NCBI RefSeq assembly: GCF_030412965.1
Contig: NZ_JAUHJQ010000002.1
Span: forward strand, 739,979 to 803,978
Source of the DNA: Nocardioides oceani
Lineage (GTDB): Bacteria; Actinomycetota; Actinomycetes; Propionibacteriales; Nocardioidaceae
Length of the DNA: 64,000 nt
Direction: 5' to 3'
Shown here one piece after another: positions 34,921 through 44,619 of this stretch (its first letter is position 1; each line of letters begins with the position of its first letter). Position numbers and translations under genes: made by a program. Below the pieces are notes generated by a model. It was not told where the DNA came from. It did not search any database and was given only the letters and a program-made list of their open reading frames with translations.

Positions 34921-36720
34921 TCACGCGCGGGCGCGCAGCACCTCGGCCGTCGAGACGGCCTTGGTCGCCGCGCCGCGGAAGACGACCAGCGCGAGGGCGC
35001 CGGCGACCAGCGCCGCGACCGCCGCGCCGGCGAAGACGGCGTGCTCCTGGGGGATCCCGGCGGCGGCCAGGAGGTCGGAGTACGCCGGGCAGCGGGTGCG
35101 GTCGCCGCAGACCTCCCGGGCCGAGGGGAGCGGGTTGTCCTCGAGGTGGTCGTAGTAGCGGCGCAGGCCGAGCGCGGTGAGCGCGGAGATGCCGACGAGC
35201 ATGCCGACCATCCGCGCGACCACGACCATGGCACTCGCGACGCCGTGGACGTCGTCGTCGGTGCTGGCGAGCACGGCCGCGTTGACCGGGGCGAGCGCCA
35301 GCCCGAAGCCGAGCCCGCAGACCACCAGGGTCAGGTCGGAGGAGAGGTGCTCGAGGCTGTCGACGTCCCACTGCGCCATCAGCGCGAAGCCGAGGGCGGC
35401 GAGCCCCATGCCGGCCGCGGTGATCACCCCGGCGCCCACGCGGCGCGTGAGCCAGCCGCCGAGGACCGCCCCGACGGGCAGCGCGACGAGGAAGCGGAGC
35501 AGCACCAGCGCGGCCATCAGCTGGGAGTCGCGGTGGATCGTGGTGCGGGCGAAGAGCGGGATGTCGATGAGCGCGGCGATGAGGGCCGCCCCGACGAAGA
35601 AGCTGACCAGCACCGCGCCCCAGGCCGGCGTGCGGCGCAGCGCCCCGGCCGGGACGATCGGCGCCTCGGTGCGGCGGACGTGCACCACGAACGCGGCGGC
35701 GCCGATCGCGCCGCCGAGGAGGTACCAGAGGCCCTGGTCGGAGAAGACCTGCACCTTCGGGTCGGCGGTGGCGAAGGCGAGGATCACCCCGCCGAGCGCG
35801 ACCGCCAGCAGCAGGGCGCCGGTCAGGTCGGCGTCGCGGGCGCTGCGCCACCAGGCGCGCAGGTCGACCAGCGGCCGCCGCGCGAACCAGCAGCGGACGA
35901 GGAACAGCAGCGACGCACCGATCGCCACCAGGCCGACCGGGGTGAGCCAGCGGCCGTCGCCGACGTACGGCACGAACATCTCGCCCCAGGTCAGGTCGCG
36001 CAGCAGCTGGCTGGGGCGCAGGAAGACCAGCCCGCCGGCCCCCAGGGCGACGAGGGCGAGCAGCGCGCCGACGACGTCCGGCAGCCCGCGCCGCGGTGGT
36101 GGTGCGGCGAGCCCGGGCGGCGGGGCGGTGCGCAGGGAGCGGATGGCCGCGGCCAGCACCAGGCCGACGGCGAGGTTGAGCAGGAAGATCGCGCGCCAGT
36201 CCGCGACCGAGAGGACGACCGCGCCCAGGAGCGGGCCGAGGACGCTGCCGAGCTCCTGGACGGCCGAGACGATGCCGAGCGGCACGCCGCGCCGCTCGGC
36301 GGGGTAGAGGTCGGCGACCAGCGCGAGGGTCGCCGGCACCAGGCCGCCGCCGCCGACGCCCTGGAGGAAGCGGCCGGCGACCATGCTCGGCAGGTCGTAG
36401 GCCGCCGCGGTCACCAGCGAGCCCAGCGCGAAGAGCACGAGCGCGGCCACGAGCACCGGGGTGCGGCCGCGGAGGTCGGCGATCCGCCCGATGAGCGGCA
36501 GCATCGCGACGTACCCCAGCAGGAAGCCGGAGATGATCGGCGCCGCCTTCTGCAGCTGCTCCACCGAGATCCCGGCGCCGGTCATCATGTCCGGCAGCGC
36601 CAGCACGACGACGTAGGTGTCGGCGGCGGCGAACGCGACAGCGACCGACGCGAGCACGAGCAGCAGGCGCGGGGAGCGACCCGTGGCCGCCCGGGCCGGC
36701 GCGGGAGCGGCCTCGCTCAC
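34921..36720 (-). CDS. MFS transporter of the LprG-linked P55 type
   Basis: 599-aa drug:H+ antiporter-2-type carrier with about 14 membrane helices. Motif A-like GRIADLRGRTPVLVAALVL and motif C-like GSVLGPLLGAVVLSVADWR are visible. An unusual extracytoplasmic loop (EDNPLPSAREVCGDRTRCPAY) with two cysteines lies before the last helix. Its GTG overlaps the stop of the lprG-like gene (GTGA). In mycobacteria the LprG-P55 pair exports triacylated lipids and affects envelope permeability; the same role is inferred here from gene order and family. Confidence 0.9.
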   Translation of the reverse strand: MSEAAPAPARAATGRSPRLLLVLASVAVAFAAADTYVVVLALPDMMTGAGISVEQLQKAAPIISGFLLGYVAMLPLIGRIADLRGRTPVLVAALVLFALGSLVTAAAYDLPSMVAGRFLQGVGGGGLVPATLALVADLYPAERRGVPLGIVSAVQELGSVLGPLLGAVVLSVADWRAIFLLNLAVGLVLAAAIRSLRTAPPPGLAAPPPRRGLPDVVGALLALVALGAGGLVFLRPSQLLRDLTWGEMFVPYVGDGRWLTPVGLVAIGASLLFLVRCWFARRPLVDLRAWWRSARDADLTGALLLAVALGGVILAFATADPKVQVFSDQGLWYLLGGAIGAAAFVVHVRRTEAPIVPAGALRRTPAWGAVLVSFFVGAALIAALIDIPLFARTTIHRDSQLMAALVLLRFLVALPVGAVLGGWLTRRVGAGVITAAGMGLAALGFALMAQWDVDSLEHLSSDLTLVVCGLGFGLALAPVNAAVLASTDDDVHGVASAMVVVARMVGMLVGISALTALGLRRYYDHLEDNPLPSAREVCGDRTRCPAYSDLLAAAGIPQEHAVFAGAAVAALVAGALALVVFRGAATKAVSTAEVLRARA

Positions 36721-37436
36721 GGGGCGGTGATGTCCTTGGTGGTGCCGTAGTCGTCGAAGCCGATGGTGTAGGTCATCGACGGCGAGTCGGCGTAGAACAC
36801 CCCGGTCAGCACGGCGGTGCGGAGCTGGCCCTCGGCGGTGACGGTGTACGTCGCGTCGAAGTCGCCCGACGCGCTCGGGATGACGTTCTGGACGGCCGTG
36901 TCGGGGACCGTCCCGGTGTACTCGGTCAGCACCTCGTCGTTGTTCGCACCGCCGCGCACCGACTCGCCCTCCTCGAGGTCGGTCGTCGCGGGCAGGAGAG
37001 CGGAGAACCCGGCGTCGGTGCTCATCAGGTCGGCCGGGTCGGGGGCGCCGTACTCAGCGGGGTCGATGTCCTGCCAGCCGTCGGTGAACGGCACCTGCGC
37101 GTAGACCTTGCCGCCGACCGCGACCACCGGCACCTGGGCGTCCTGGCCGAGGATCCGCACGGTCAGCGAGCCCTCGAAGGCCGGGTCGTGGGTGCCGATC
37201 CCGGTGGCGTCGACGATGCCGGTCACGCCGTCGGGGAGGTCGTCGGTGCTCAGGGTGAGGGAGAGCCCGCTGGTCTCGTCGATCTCGGACTTGGCCAGCT
37301 CCATCACCTCCTCGGGCGTCCGCTCCTCGCCGACCGGGGCGGCGTCGTCGCCGCCGGAGCAGCCGGTGAGCAGCGCGGCGGAGAGGGCGACGGCGGACAG
37401 CAGGGCAGGGGCGGGCCGGACGACGGAGCGGAGCAT
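36717..37436 (-). CDS. lprG: LppX/LprAFG family lipoprotein
   Basis: 239-aa lipoprotein with lipobox LLTGC (Cys26). The mature domain follows the LppX_LprAFG pattern: TPEEVMELAKSEIDETSGLS, alternating strands of a half-barrel, and a C-terminal SMTYTIGFDDYG strand. These proteins hold di- or triacylated lipids in a hydrophobic cavity for transport. The ATG at 37436 has GGAAGG 8 nt upstream. It lies 4 nt after the parC stop and overlaps the MFS start, so all three are translated from one message. Confidence 0.9.
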   Translation of the reverse strand: MLRSVVRPAPALLSAVALSAALLTGCSGGDDAAPVGEERTPEEVMELAKSEIDETSGLSLTLSTDDLPDGVTGIVDATGIGTHDPAFEGSLTVRILGQDAQVPVVAVGGKVYAQVPFTDGWQDIDPAEYGAPDPADLMSTDAGFSALLPATTDLEEGESVRGGANNDEVLTEYTGTVPDTAVQNVIPSASGDFDATYTVTAEGQLRTAVLTGVFYADSPSMTYTIGFDDYGTTKDITAP

Positions 37437-37440
37437 GCGG

Positions 37441-39990
37441 TCAGCCTTCCACACCGGCGGGCGCCGACCCGGCGCCCTCCGGCCCGTCGGACGGCCCGTC
37501 GGACGGCCCGTCGGAAGAGCCGTCCGGCCGGCCGCCGAACCGGGCCGCCACGGGGCCCGCGCACGCGGCGAGCGGCTGGCTGCCGGGCACGCCGGAGCCG
37601 TCGCGCCGGCCGGTGGCCGGGGGCAGCTCGACCGGCGCGCCGCTGTCGGCCGCGCCGCGCGCGGGGGCGGTGCCGACCCAGGCGAACACCAGGGCGTCCT
37701 CGCCCTTGAGGAACCGGTGGCAGCGCACGCCGCCGGTGGCGCGGCCCTTGGGCGGGTACTCCGAGAACGGCGTGACCTTGACCGCGCCGGGCTCGGTGCC
37801 CGGCAGGGCGGTGGAGGAGCCGGAGGCGGTGACGACGACCGAGCCCTCGGGCGCGTCGGGGTCGACCGCGCCGAACCACAGGACCGTGGCGCCGGCGGTC
37901 AGGCGGACGCCGGCGATGCCGCCGCCGGAGCGGCCCTGCGGGCGCACGGCGTCGGCGCCGAAGTGGAGCAGCTGGGCGTCGGTGGTGACGAAGCAGAGCG
38001 TCTCGGCGCCGGTGGTGAGCTCCACGGCCCCGATGACCTCGTCGCCGTCGGCGAGCCGCACGACCTCCCAGTCGTCGCGGTTGAGCACCTCGGGGTTGAC
38101 CCGCTTGACCACGCCCTGGCGGGTGCCGAGCGCGAGGCCCGGCCCGTCGGCGGCCAGCGTGCACAGGGCCAGCAGCCGCTCGCCGGGCTCGAGGGCGAGG
38201 ATCTCGCTGACCGGCAGGCCGCCGGCCAGGTGCGGGTCGTTGGCGGTGCCGGGCAGCTGCGGCAGCTCGAGCACGCCGATGCGCACGAGCCGGCCGGTGC
38301 TGGTCAGGCCGCCGACGTCGCCGCGCGCGGTGGCGCGGACGGCGGAGACGACGACGTCGTGGTTGGCGCGGCCGCCGCCCTGGCCGGGGGGCTCGTCGGT
38401 CGCGGTGCGGGCCAGCAGGCCCGAGGAGGAGAGGTAGACGAAGCACGGGTCGTCGGCGACCTCGAGCGGCACGGCGCTGCTCACCGGGGCGCCGGCGGAC
38501 TCGAGCAGGACGGTGCGGCGCGGCGTGCCGTACGTCTTGGCGACCTCGGCCAGCTCGTCGGAGACGACCGTGCGCAGCAGCGCGTCGTCGCCGAGGATCG
38601 CGTCGAGCTCCTCGATGGTGCGCTGGAGCTCGGACTGCTCCTTCTCGAGCTCGATGCGCGAGAACCGGGTGAGCCGGCGCAGCTGCATCTCGAGGATGTA
38701 CGTCGCCTGCGGCTCGGTCAGCTCGAAGACCTCCATCAGCCGCTCGCGCGCCTGCTCGGCGTTGTCGCTGGAGCGGATGAGCTGGATGACCTCGTCGATG
38801 TCGAGGATCGCGACGAGCAGGCCCTCGACGAGGTGCAGCCGGTCGGCGGCCTTGCCGCGGCGGTGGCGCGAGCGGCGCCGGACGACGTCGTACCGGTGGT
38901 CGAGGAAGACCTCGAGCATCTCCTTGAGCCCGAGCGTGCGTGGCTGGCCGTCGACCAGCGCCACGTTGTTGATGCCGAAGCTGTCCTCCATCGGCGTGAG
39001 CCGGTAGAGCTGCTCGAGCAGCGCCTCGGGGACGAAGCCGTTCTTGACCTCGATGACCAGGCGCAGGCCGTGCTCGCGGTCGGTGAGGTCCTTCATGTCG
39101 GAGATGCCCTGCAGCTTCTTGGCCTGCACCAGGGTCTTGATCCGCTCGATGACCTTCTCGGTGCCGACGCCGTAGGGCAGCTCGGTGACGACGATGCCCT
39201 TGCGGCGGGCGGTGACGTTCTCGATGCGGGCGCTGGCGCGCATCTTGAAGACGCCGCGGCCGGTCTCGTAGGCGTCGCGGATGCCGTCGAGCCCGACGAT
39301 CTTGCCGCCGGTGGGCAGGTCGGGGCCCGGGACGTACCGCATCAGGTCGTCGAGGGTGGCCCGCGGGTCCTTGACCAGGTGACGCAGCGCCTGGACGACC
39401 TCGACGAGGTTGTGCGGGGCGCAGTTGGTGGCCATGCCGACCGCGATGCCGGTGGTGCCGTTGACGACGAGGTTGGGGATCGCCGCGGGCAGGACCGACG
39501 GCTCGAGCTCGCGGCTGTCGTAGTTGGGCCGGAAGTCGACGGTGTCCTCGTCGATCGAGGCGGTCATCGCGACCGCGGCCGGCGCCATCCGGGCCTCGGT
39601 GTAGCGCATGGCGGCGGGGGAGTCGTCGGGCGAGCCGAAGTTGCCGTGCCCGTCGATGAACGGCAGCCGCATCGACCACGGCTGGGCCATGCGGACCATC
39701 GCGTCGTAGATCGCGCCGTCGCCGTGCGGGTGCAGCCGACCCATGACCTCGCCGACGACGCGGGCGCTCTTGACGTGCCCGCGGTCGGGGCGCAGCCCCA
39801 TGTCGTTCATCGTGTAGAGGATCCGCCGCTGCACGGGCTTGAGGCCGTCGCGGGCGTCGGGGAGCGCGCGGGAGTAGATGACGGAGTAGGCGTACTCCAG
39901 GAACGACGACTCCATCTCCTGCTGGATGTCGGTGTCGAGGATGTGCTCCTCGAAGTCCTCGGGCGGCGGGGGAGTCGTACGTCGTGCCAT
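37441..39990 (-). CDS. parC: DNA topoisomerase IV / gyrase-like subunit A
   Basis: DNA-cleaving subunit partnering ParE; 849 aa. The catalytic Arg129-Tyr130 lie in [12 protein letters not shown]. The winged-helix start [18 protein letters not shown] and the region [20 protein letters not shown] are diagnostic. The residue aligned with E. coli GyrA Ser83 is Gly92, as read by eye. The C-terminal beta-pinwheel runs to about residue 800, followed by a low-complexity tail encoded by a 12-bp repeat (SDGP units). The ATG at 39990 is supported by the conserved start. It is 4 nt upstream of lprG. Confidence 0.95.
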   Translation of the reverse strand: MARRTTPPPPEDFEEHILDTDIQQEMESSFLEYAYSVIYSRALPDARDGLKPVQRRILYTMNDMGLRPDRGHVKSARVVGEVMGRLHPHGDGAIYDAMVRMAQPWSMRLPFIDGHGNFGSPDDSPAAMRYTEARMAPAAVAMTASIDEDTVDFRPNYDSRELEPSVLPAAIPNLVVNGTTGIAVGMATNCAPHNLVEVVQALRHLVKDPRATLDDLMRYVPGPDLPTGGKIVGLDGIRDAYETGRGVFKMRASARIENVTARRKGIVVTELPYGVGTEKVIERIKTLVQAKKLQGISDMKDLTDREHGLRLVIEVKNGFVPEALLEQLYRLTPMEDSFGINNVALVDGQPRTLGLKEMLEVFLDHRYDVVRRRSRHRRGKAADRLHLVEGLLVAILDIDEVIQLIRSSDNAEQARERLMEVFELTEPQATYILEMQLRRLTRFSRIELEKEQSELQRTIEELDAILGDDALLRTVVSDELAEVAKTYGTPRRTVLLESAGAPVSSAVPLEVADDPCFVYLSSSGLLARTATDEPPGQGGGRANHDVVVSAVRATARGDVGGLTSTGRLVRIGVLELPQLPGTANDPHLAGGLPVSEILALEPGERLLALCTLAADGPGLALGTRQGVVKRVNPEVLNRDDWEVVRLADGDEVIGAVELTTGAETLCFVTTDAQLLHFGADAVRPQGRSGGGIAGVRLTAGATVLWFGAVDPDAPEGSVVVTASGSSTALPGTEPGAVKVTPFSEYPPKGRATGGVRCHRFLKGEDALVFAWVGTAPARGAADSGAPVELPPATGRRDGSGVPGSQPLAACAGPVAARFGGRPDGSSDGPSDGPSDGPEGAGSAPAGVEG
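37481..37516. repeat. 12-bp tandem repeat encoding SDGP units at the ParC C terminus
   Basis: Three in-frame copies of GGCCCGTCGGAC. The unit length is a multiple of three, so copy number can change without breaking the frame. Confidence 0.85.
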
Positions 39991-40047
39991 GCCGCCATTC
40001 TCCCCGCCCACCGGGCCGGGACGGCCGGGGGCACACCGGCGACCGGA

Positions 40048-40053
40048 TAGATT
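40048..40053 (+). promoter_or_regulatory. -10 element of the patA-like gene, probably leaderless
   Basis: TAGATT ends 7 nt before the GTG at 40061. No ribosome site is present between them. Confidence 0.5.
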
Positions 40054-40060
40054 CCTCCCC

Positions 40061-42757
40061 GTGACCGAGCCGGACGTCCCCACCGCCCCGCGGCACTGGG
40101 AGGCCGACGTCCTCCTGCGCGACGGCCGCACCGCGCACATCCGGCCGATCGGCCCCGCGGACGCCGAGCTGATGGTCGAGTTCTACTCCCGGGTCTCCGA
40201 CACCTCGAAGTACTACCGGTTCTTCTCCCCGATGCCGCGGCTCTCCGACCGCGACGTGAAGCGCTTCACCGAGGTCGACCACCACGACCGGGTGGCGTTC
40301 GTGCTGACGCTCAGCGGCCAGATGATCGCGGTCGGGCGCTACGACGTGATCCGGCCCGGCGAGGCCGAGGTCGCGTTCCTCGTCGAGGACAAGCACCAGG
40401 GCCGCGGCATCGCGCAGCTCCTGCTCGAGCACCTGGCCCAGGCCGGCCGGGAGCGCGGCGTCGAGCGGTTCGTCGCCGAGGTGCTGCCCGACAACACCCG
40501 GATGATCCAGACCTTCCGCGACGCCGGCTACCACGTGGCCAGCGAGTACGAGGACGGCGTGCTGGTCCTGGAGTTCCCGATCACCGCGACCGACACCGCG
40601 ATCGGGCTGATGCAGGGCCGCGAGCACAAGGCCGAGGCCGCCTCGATCGAGCGGTTCTTCAACCCGCGGTCGGTCGCGGTCATCGGCGCGTCCCGGCGCC
40701 AGGACACGATCGGCCAGGCGCTCGTGCGCCACCTGGTCACCGGCGACTTCACCGGACGGGTGTACGTCGTGAACCCGACGGCCGCCGCGGTGTCCGGCAT
40801 GCCGGCGTACAAGTCGGTCGGCGACATCCCCGACGAGGTCGACGTGGCGATCGTCGCGGTGCCGGCGGAGTCGGTGCAGGACGTCGTGCTCGACTGCGCC
40901 GCCAAGGGCGTGCACGGCCTGGTCGTCATCTCGTCCGGGTTCGCCGAGACCGGCGAGGAGGGCCGCCAGCGGCAGCGCCGGCTCGTCGGGCTGTCCCGCT
41001 CCTACGGCCTGCGCCTGATCGGCCCCAACTGCCTGGGCATCATCAACACCGACCCGGCGGTCTCGATCAACGCGTCGCTGTCGTCGGTGATGCCGCCGCG
41101 CGGCCGCGCCGGCTTCTTCTGCCAGTCCGGCGCGCTGGGCTCGGCGATCCTGGAGAAGGTGCAGAACCGCGGCCTCGGCCTCTCGACGTTCGTCAGCGCC
41201 GGCAACCGCGCCGACGTCTCCGGCAACGACCTCCTGCAGTACTGGGAGGAGGACGACTCCACCGAGGTCGTCCTGCTCTACCTGGAGTCCATCGGCAACC
41301 CGCGCAAGTTCTCCCGCATCGCCCGGCGGGTCTCGCTGCGCAAGCCGATCATCGCGGTGCGCTCGGGCCGCACCACCCAGGGCGTGCCGATGGGCCACGC
41401 GGTGCGCCGGATCTCCGCGCCGCCGCAGGCCGTCGACGCGATGTTCCGCCAGGCGGGCGTGATCCAGGTCGACACCCTCGAGGAGATGTTCGACGTCGCC
41501 CAGCTGCTGGCCCACCAGCCGCTGCCGCGCGGGCGCCGGGTCGCGATCGTCGGCAACTCCGACGCGCTCGGCCTGCTGGCCGCCGACGCCGCCGCCGCGG
41601 TCGGGCTGGTCGTGAACAAGTCCGTCGCGCTGGGCGCCGACGCGACCGCCGAGGACTTCGAGGACGCGCTCGACGCCGCCATCGACGACCCCGAGATCGA
41701 CTCGGTCGTCGCGGTCTACATCCCGCCGCTCAACGTCTCCGGCGAGGACGTCGCGAACGTCCTGGCCGCCGTCGGCGAGCAGTCCGACAAGCCGCTGGTC
41801 TCCTCCTTCCTCGGCGCCGAGGGCGTGCCCGAGCTGCTGCGCGTGCCCGACGTGGCCGGCTCGACCGCGGGTCGCGGCTCGGTCCCGTCCTACCCCGCGG
41901 TGGAGTACGCCGTGCGGGCGCTCGCGCGCGTCGTGGAGTACGCCGTGTGGCTGCGGACCCCGGACGCCCCGCCGCGGGTCGGCGACGCCGTCGACCGCCG
42001 GGCCGCCAAGGCGGTCGTCGAGCGGGTGCTGACCCAGCACCCCGACGGCACCGAGCTCGACCAGCCGACGCTGGCGGAGCTGCTGGCGGCGTACGGCGTG
42101 GAGCTGTGGCCGGTGCGGCGGGTGGCCAGCCTCGACGAGGCACGCGCCGCGGCCGAGGAGCTCGGCTGGGACGTGGTGCTCAAGGCGACCGCCGACCACC
42201 TGCGCGAGCGGCCGGACCTGGCCCACGTGTGGCGCAACATCGACTCGCCCGAGGAGATGGACGACGCCTGGGACTCGCTGTCCTCGGTCATCGGCGACCC
42301 GGCCGGCGCCGGCTTCGTCGTGCAGAAGGTCGCCCAGCCGGGTGTGCCGGTCTCGATCCGCTCGATCGAGGACCCGCTCTTCGGTCCCGTCGTCTCCTTC
42401 GGCATCTCCGGCCCGATCACCGACCTGCTGACCGACCGGTCCTACCGGATCCCGCCGCTGAGCGAGCGCGACGCCGCCGCGATGGTGCGCGAGATCAAGT
42501 CGGCGCCGATGCTGTTCGGCTACCGCGGCAGCGAGGTCGTCGACGTGGCCGAGGTGGAGCGGCTGATCCTGCGGATCTCCCAGATGCAGAACGACCTGCC
42601 CCAGGTCCGGTCCCTCGAGCTCGCGCTCGTGCTGGCCGGCGCCCACGGGGCGAGCGTGCTGACCGCGGCGGCCCGGGTCGAGCCGGTCACCGACCCGCGC
42701 TCGGACTGGTTCGTGCGCCGGATGCCGGCCCTGCCGGGGGACACCATCCCGAGCTGA
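40061..42757 (+). CDS. GNAT-acyl-CoA synthetase fusion, PatA-like protein acetyltransferase
   Basis: 898-aa cytosolic protein. Residues 1 to about 175 form a GNAT acetyltransferase domain ([20 protein letters not shown] is the acetyl-CoA loop). Residues of about 200-660 form CoA-binding and ligase domains of NDP-forming acyl-CoA synthetase ([41 protein letters not shown]). The rest is an ATP-grasp domain. N-terminal placement of GNAT matches the arrangement described for Streptomyces lividans Pat, whereas Salmonella Pat has it at the C terminus. Regulation of acyl-CoA synthetases by lysine acetylation is the likely role. The promoter is just upstream, divergent from parC. Confidence 0.9.
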   Translation: MTEPDVPTAPRHWEADVLLRDGRTAHIRPIGPADAELMVEFYSRVSDTSKYYRFFSPMPRLSDRDVKRFTEVDHHDRVAFVLTLSGQMIAVGRYDVIRPGEAEVAFLVEDKHQGRGIAQLLLEHLAQAGRERGVERFVAEVLPDNTRMIQTFRDAGYHVASEYEDGVLVLEFPITATDTAIGLMQGREHKAEAASIERFFNPRSVAVIGASRRQDTIGQALVRHLVTGDFTGRVYVVNPTAAAVSGMPAYKSVGDIPDEVDVAIVAVPAESVQDVVLDCAAKGVHGLVVISSGFAETGEEGRQRQRRLVGLSRSYGLRLIGPNCLGIINTDPAVSINASLSSVMPPRGRAGFFCQSGALGSAILEKVQNRGLGLSTFVSAGNRADVSGNDLLQYWEEDDSTEVVLLYLESIGNPRKFSRIARRVSLRKPIIAVRSGRTTQGVPMGHAVRRISAPPQAVDAMFRQAGVIQVDTLEEMFDVAQLLAHQPLPRGRRVAIVGNSDALGLLAADAAAAVGLVVNKSVALGADATAEDFEDALDAAIDDPEIDSVVAVYIPPLNVSGEDVANVLAAVGEQSDKPLVSSFLGAEGVPELLRVPDVAGSTAGRGSVPSYPAVEYAVRALARVVEYAVWLRTPDAPPRVGDAVDRRAAKAVVERVLTQHPDGTELDQPTLAELLAAYGVELWPVRRVASLDEARAAAEELGWDVVLKATADHLRERPDLAHVWRNIDSPEEMDDAWDSLSSVIGDPAGAGFVVQKVAQPGVPVSIRSIEDPLFGPVVSFGISGPITDLLTDRSYRIPPLSERDAAAMVREIKSAPMLFGYRGSEVVDVAEVERLILRISQMQNDLPQVRSLELALVLAGAHGASVLTAAARVEPVTDPRSDWFVRRMPALPGDTIPS

Positions 42758-42833
42758 GCCGCCACGACCCGGTCGCCTCGGGCCGTCCCGGCCGTTGGGG
42801 TCCCCGGGGGTGCCGCGTGACACACTGCGACCC

Positions 42834-43418
42834 ATGCGCACCCGCACCACCGACGACCGGGACCGGGCCACCGAGCTCCGGCACGCCATCGACCGCACGG
42901 GCTACTACCCCGAGGTCGTCGCGGACGGCGTCGCCGCGGCCGTGGCCGGCGAGCAGGTCGTCTCCTTCTTCGTCCACCACGAGCCGACCTTCGAGCGCGA
43001 CGAGGTACGTCGCCACCTCAGCGTCGTCGTGTTGACCCCGAGCCGGCTCGTGCTCGCGCACACCGACGAGCACCCCGGTGACGACCTGCTCCCGGAGCCG
43101 TACACCTCGACCTCCACCGAGGCGGTCAGCCTGTCCGCGGTGAAGTCGGTCGTCGTCACCCGCAACATCGCCAACCCGACCTCGGGCCCCTCGCGGCCGG
43201 CCGAGGTCGTCATGACCATCGGCTGGGGCGGCGTCGCCCGGATCGACCTGGAGCCGGCCGGCTGCTCGGACCCCGAGTGCGAGGCCGACCACGGGTACAC
43301 CGGCGTGCTGTCCTCCGACGACTTCTCGCTGCGGGTCTCGGCGGCGGCCGACGGCGCCGACGCCGTCCACGGGCTGCTGTCCTTCGCGGAGTCGCTCTCC
43401 GCCGCGACGCACGGCTGA
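42834..43418 (+). CDS. DUF5998 family protein
   Basis: 194-aa soluble protein. It starts RTRTTDDRDRATELRHAIDR and contains the conserved ELRHAIDRTGYYPEVVADGV and FVHHEPTFERDEVRRHLSVV blocks of this actinobacterial family of unknown function; a later segment has paired cysteines (CSDPECEADHGY). The ATG at 42834 has CACACT 7 nt upstream, a weak -10. It is followed after 11 bp by a phosphodiesterase gene on the same strand, a pairing also common in relatives. Confidence 0.85.
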   Translation: MRTRTTDDRDRATELRHAIDRTGYYPEVVADGVAAAVAGEQVVSFFVHHEPTFERDEVRRHLSVVVLTPSRLVLAHTDEHPGDDLLPEPYTSTSTEAVSLSAVKSVVVTRNIANPTSGPSRPAEVVMTIGWGGVARIDLEPAGCSDPECEADHGYTGVLSSDDFSLRVSAAADGADAVHGLLSFAESLSAATHG

Positions 43419-43429
43419 GCCGGGCTGTC

Positions 43430-44575
43430 GTGGCGGGGGTCGGCGGGCCGGACTTCCACGAGCCGGCCTACGGGCAGCGGTCGCTGTCCGACGTGGTGCC
43501 GGCGGTCGCCGTCGCGCTCGGGATCGAGCCGGCCACCAGCCTGGACCGCGCCGCACCCACCGGGCTGGTCCTGCCGCCCGCGTCGTCGTACGTCGTCTTC
43601 CTCGTCGACGGCCTCGGCCACCAGCTCCTCGAGCGGCACGCCCACGCCGCGCCGTACCTCTCCTCGCTGCTGGGTCAGGAGCCCGCCACCGCTGGTGTCC
43701 CGTCGACGACCGCCACGAGCCTGACCTCGCTCGGCACCGGGCTGGTGCCCGGCGTGCACGGGCTGGTCGGCTTCACCTCGCGCGTGCCCGGCACCGACCG
43801 GCTGCTCAACGCGCTGATGTGGTCCAAGGACGTCGACCCGCTGGAGTGGCAGCCGCACCCGACCGCCTTCGCGCGGCTGCGCTCGGCCGGTGTCACGACG
43901 ACGGTGGTGAACAAGCGCGAGTTCGCCGGGAGCGGGCTGACGCTGGTGGGCTCGCGGGGAGCGGAGTACGTCGGCGCCGACAAGGTCGGCGAACGGGTCG
44001 CCGCCGCCGTGGCCGCCTCGATCGAGCGGCCCTCGCTGACCTACCTCTACGACAGCGACCTGGACTGGACGGGCCACAAGTACGGCGTGTCCTCCAGCCA
44101 GTGGCTCCAGCAGCTCTCCAGCATCGACTCCGAGGCCGAGCAGCTCCGTGAGGCGCTGCCCACCGACGTGCGGCTCGTCGTCGTCGCCGACCACGGCATG
44201 GTCGACTGCCCGCCCGAGCACCGCCTCGACGTCGACGACCACCCCGAGCTCCGCGACGGCGTGGCCCTCCTCGGCGGCGAGGCCCGCTTCCGCCACCTCT
44301 ACTGCCAGCGCGGCGCCGTCGACGACGTCGCCGCCGCCTGGTCGTCGGTGCTGGGGGAGCGAGCGACCGTGCTGACCCGCGAGCAGTCGATCCGCCGCGG
44401 CTGGTTCGGCCCCGTCGACGCCTCCGTCCTGCCCCGCCTCGGCGACGTCGTCGTCGCCTCCACCGGCGACCACGGCGTCTTCTCCACCACCGACTTCGCC
44501 TACGAGAAGACGCTCGTCGGGCTGCACGGGTCGCTCACGCCCGAGGAGATGCTCATCCCGGTGCTGGTCGACTGA
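43430..44575 (+). CDS. alkaline phosphatase superfamily phosphodiesterase / nucleotide pyrophosphatase
   Basis: 381-aa metal-dependent hydrolase. Metal and nucleophile sites are visible: FLVDGLGHQLLERH (Asp60), GVPSTTATSLTSLGTG (nucleophile Thr93 or Thr94), LDWTGHKYG, and VVADHGMVDCP with STGDHGVFS near the end. No signal peptide is seen, so it is probably cytosolic. The GTG at 43430 lies 11 nt after the DUF5998 stop, implying co-transcription. The substrate, possibly nucleotide or phospho-glycerol diesters, cannot be assigned. Confidence 0.88.
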   Translation: MAGVGGPDFHEPAYGQRSLSDVVPAVAVALGIEPATSLDRAAPTGLVLPPASSYVVFLVDGLGHQLLERHAHAAPYLSSLLGQEPATAGVPSTTATSLTSLGTGLVPGVHGLVGFTSRVPGTDRLLNALMWSKDVDPLEWQPHPTAFARLRSAGVTTTVVNKREFAGSGLTLVGSRGAEYVGADKVGERVAAAVAASIERPSLTYLYDSDLDWTGHKYGVSSSQWLQQLSSIDSEAEQLREALPTDVRLVVVADHGMVDCPPEHRLDVDDHPELRDGVALLGGEARFRHLYCQRGAVDDVAAAWSSVLGERATVLTREQSIRRGWFGPVDASVLPRLGDVVVASTGDHGVFSTTDFAYEKTLVGLHGSLTPEEMLIPVLVD

Positions 44576-44607
44576 CTCGTTCGCCCGCGGGGACGCGGGT
44601 CCGCCTC

Positions 44608-44613
44608 TACCGT
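44608..44613 (+). promoter_or_regulatory. -10 element of the NERD gene, probably leaderless
   Basis: TACCGT ends 6 nt before the GTG at 44620. Confidence 0.45.
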
Positions 44614-44619
44614 CGTCCC

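Noticed and set aside
34477..36750. Plus-strand open frame opposite the carbonic anhydrase and MFS genes
   Set aside because: The Glu/Asp/Arg/Gln-rich product is a typical antisense shadow; the minus strand has zinc ligands and membrane helices.
37304..42898. Minus-strand open frame of more than 1800 codons
   Set aside because: It runs antisense through the patA-like gene and in a wrong frame through parC. Composition is Arg/His/Pro-rich and no domain is recognisable.
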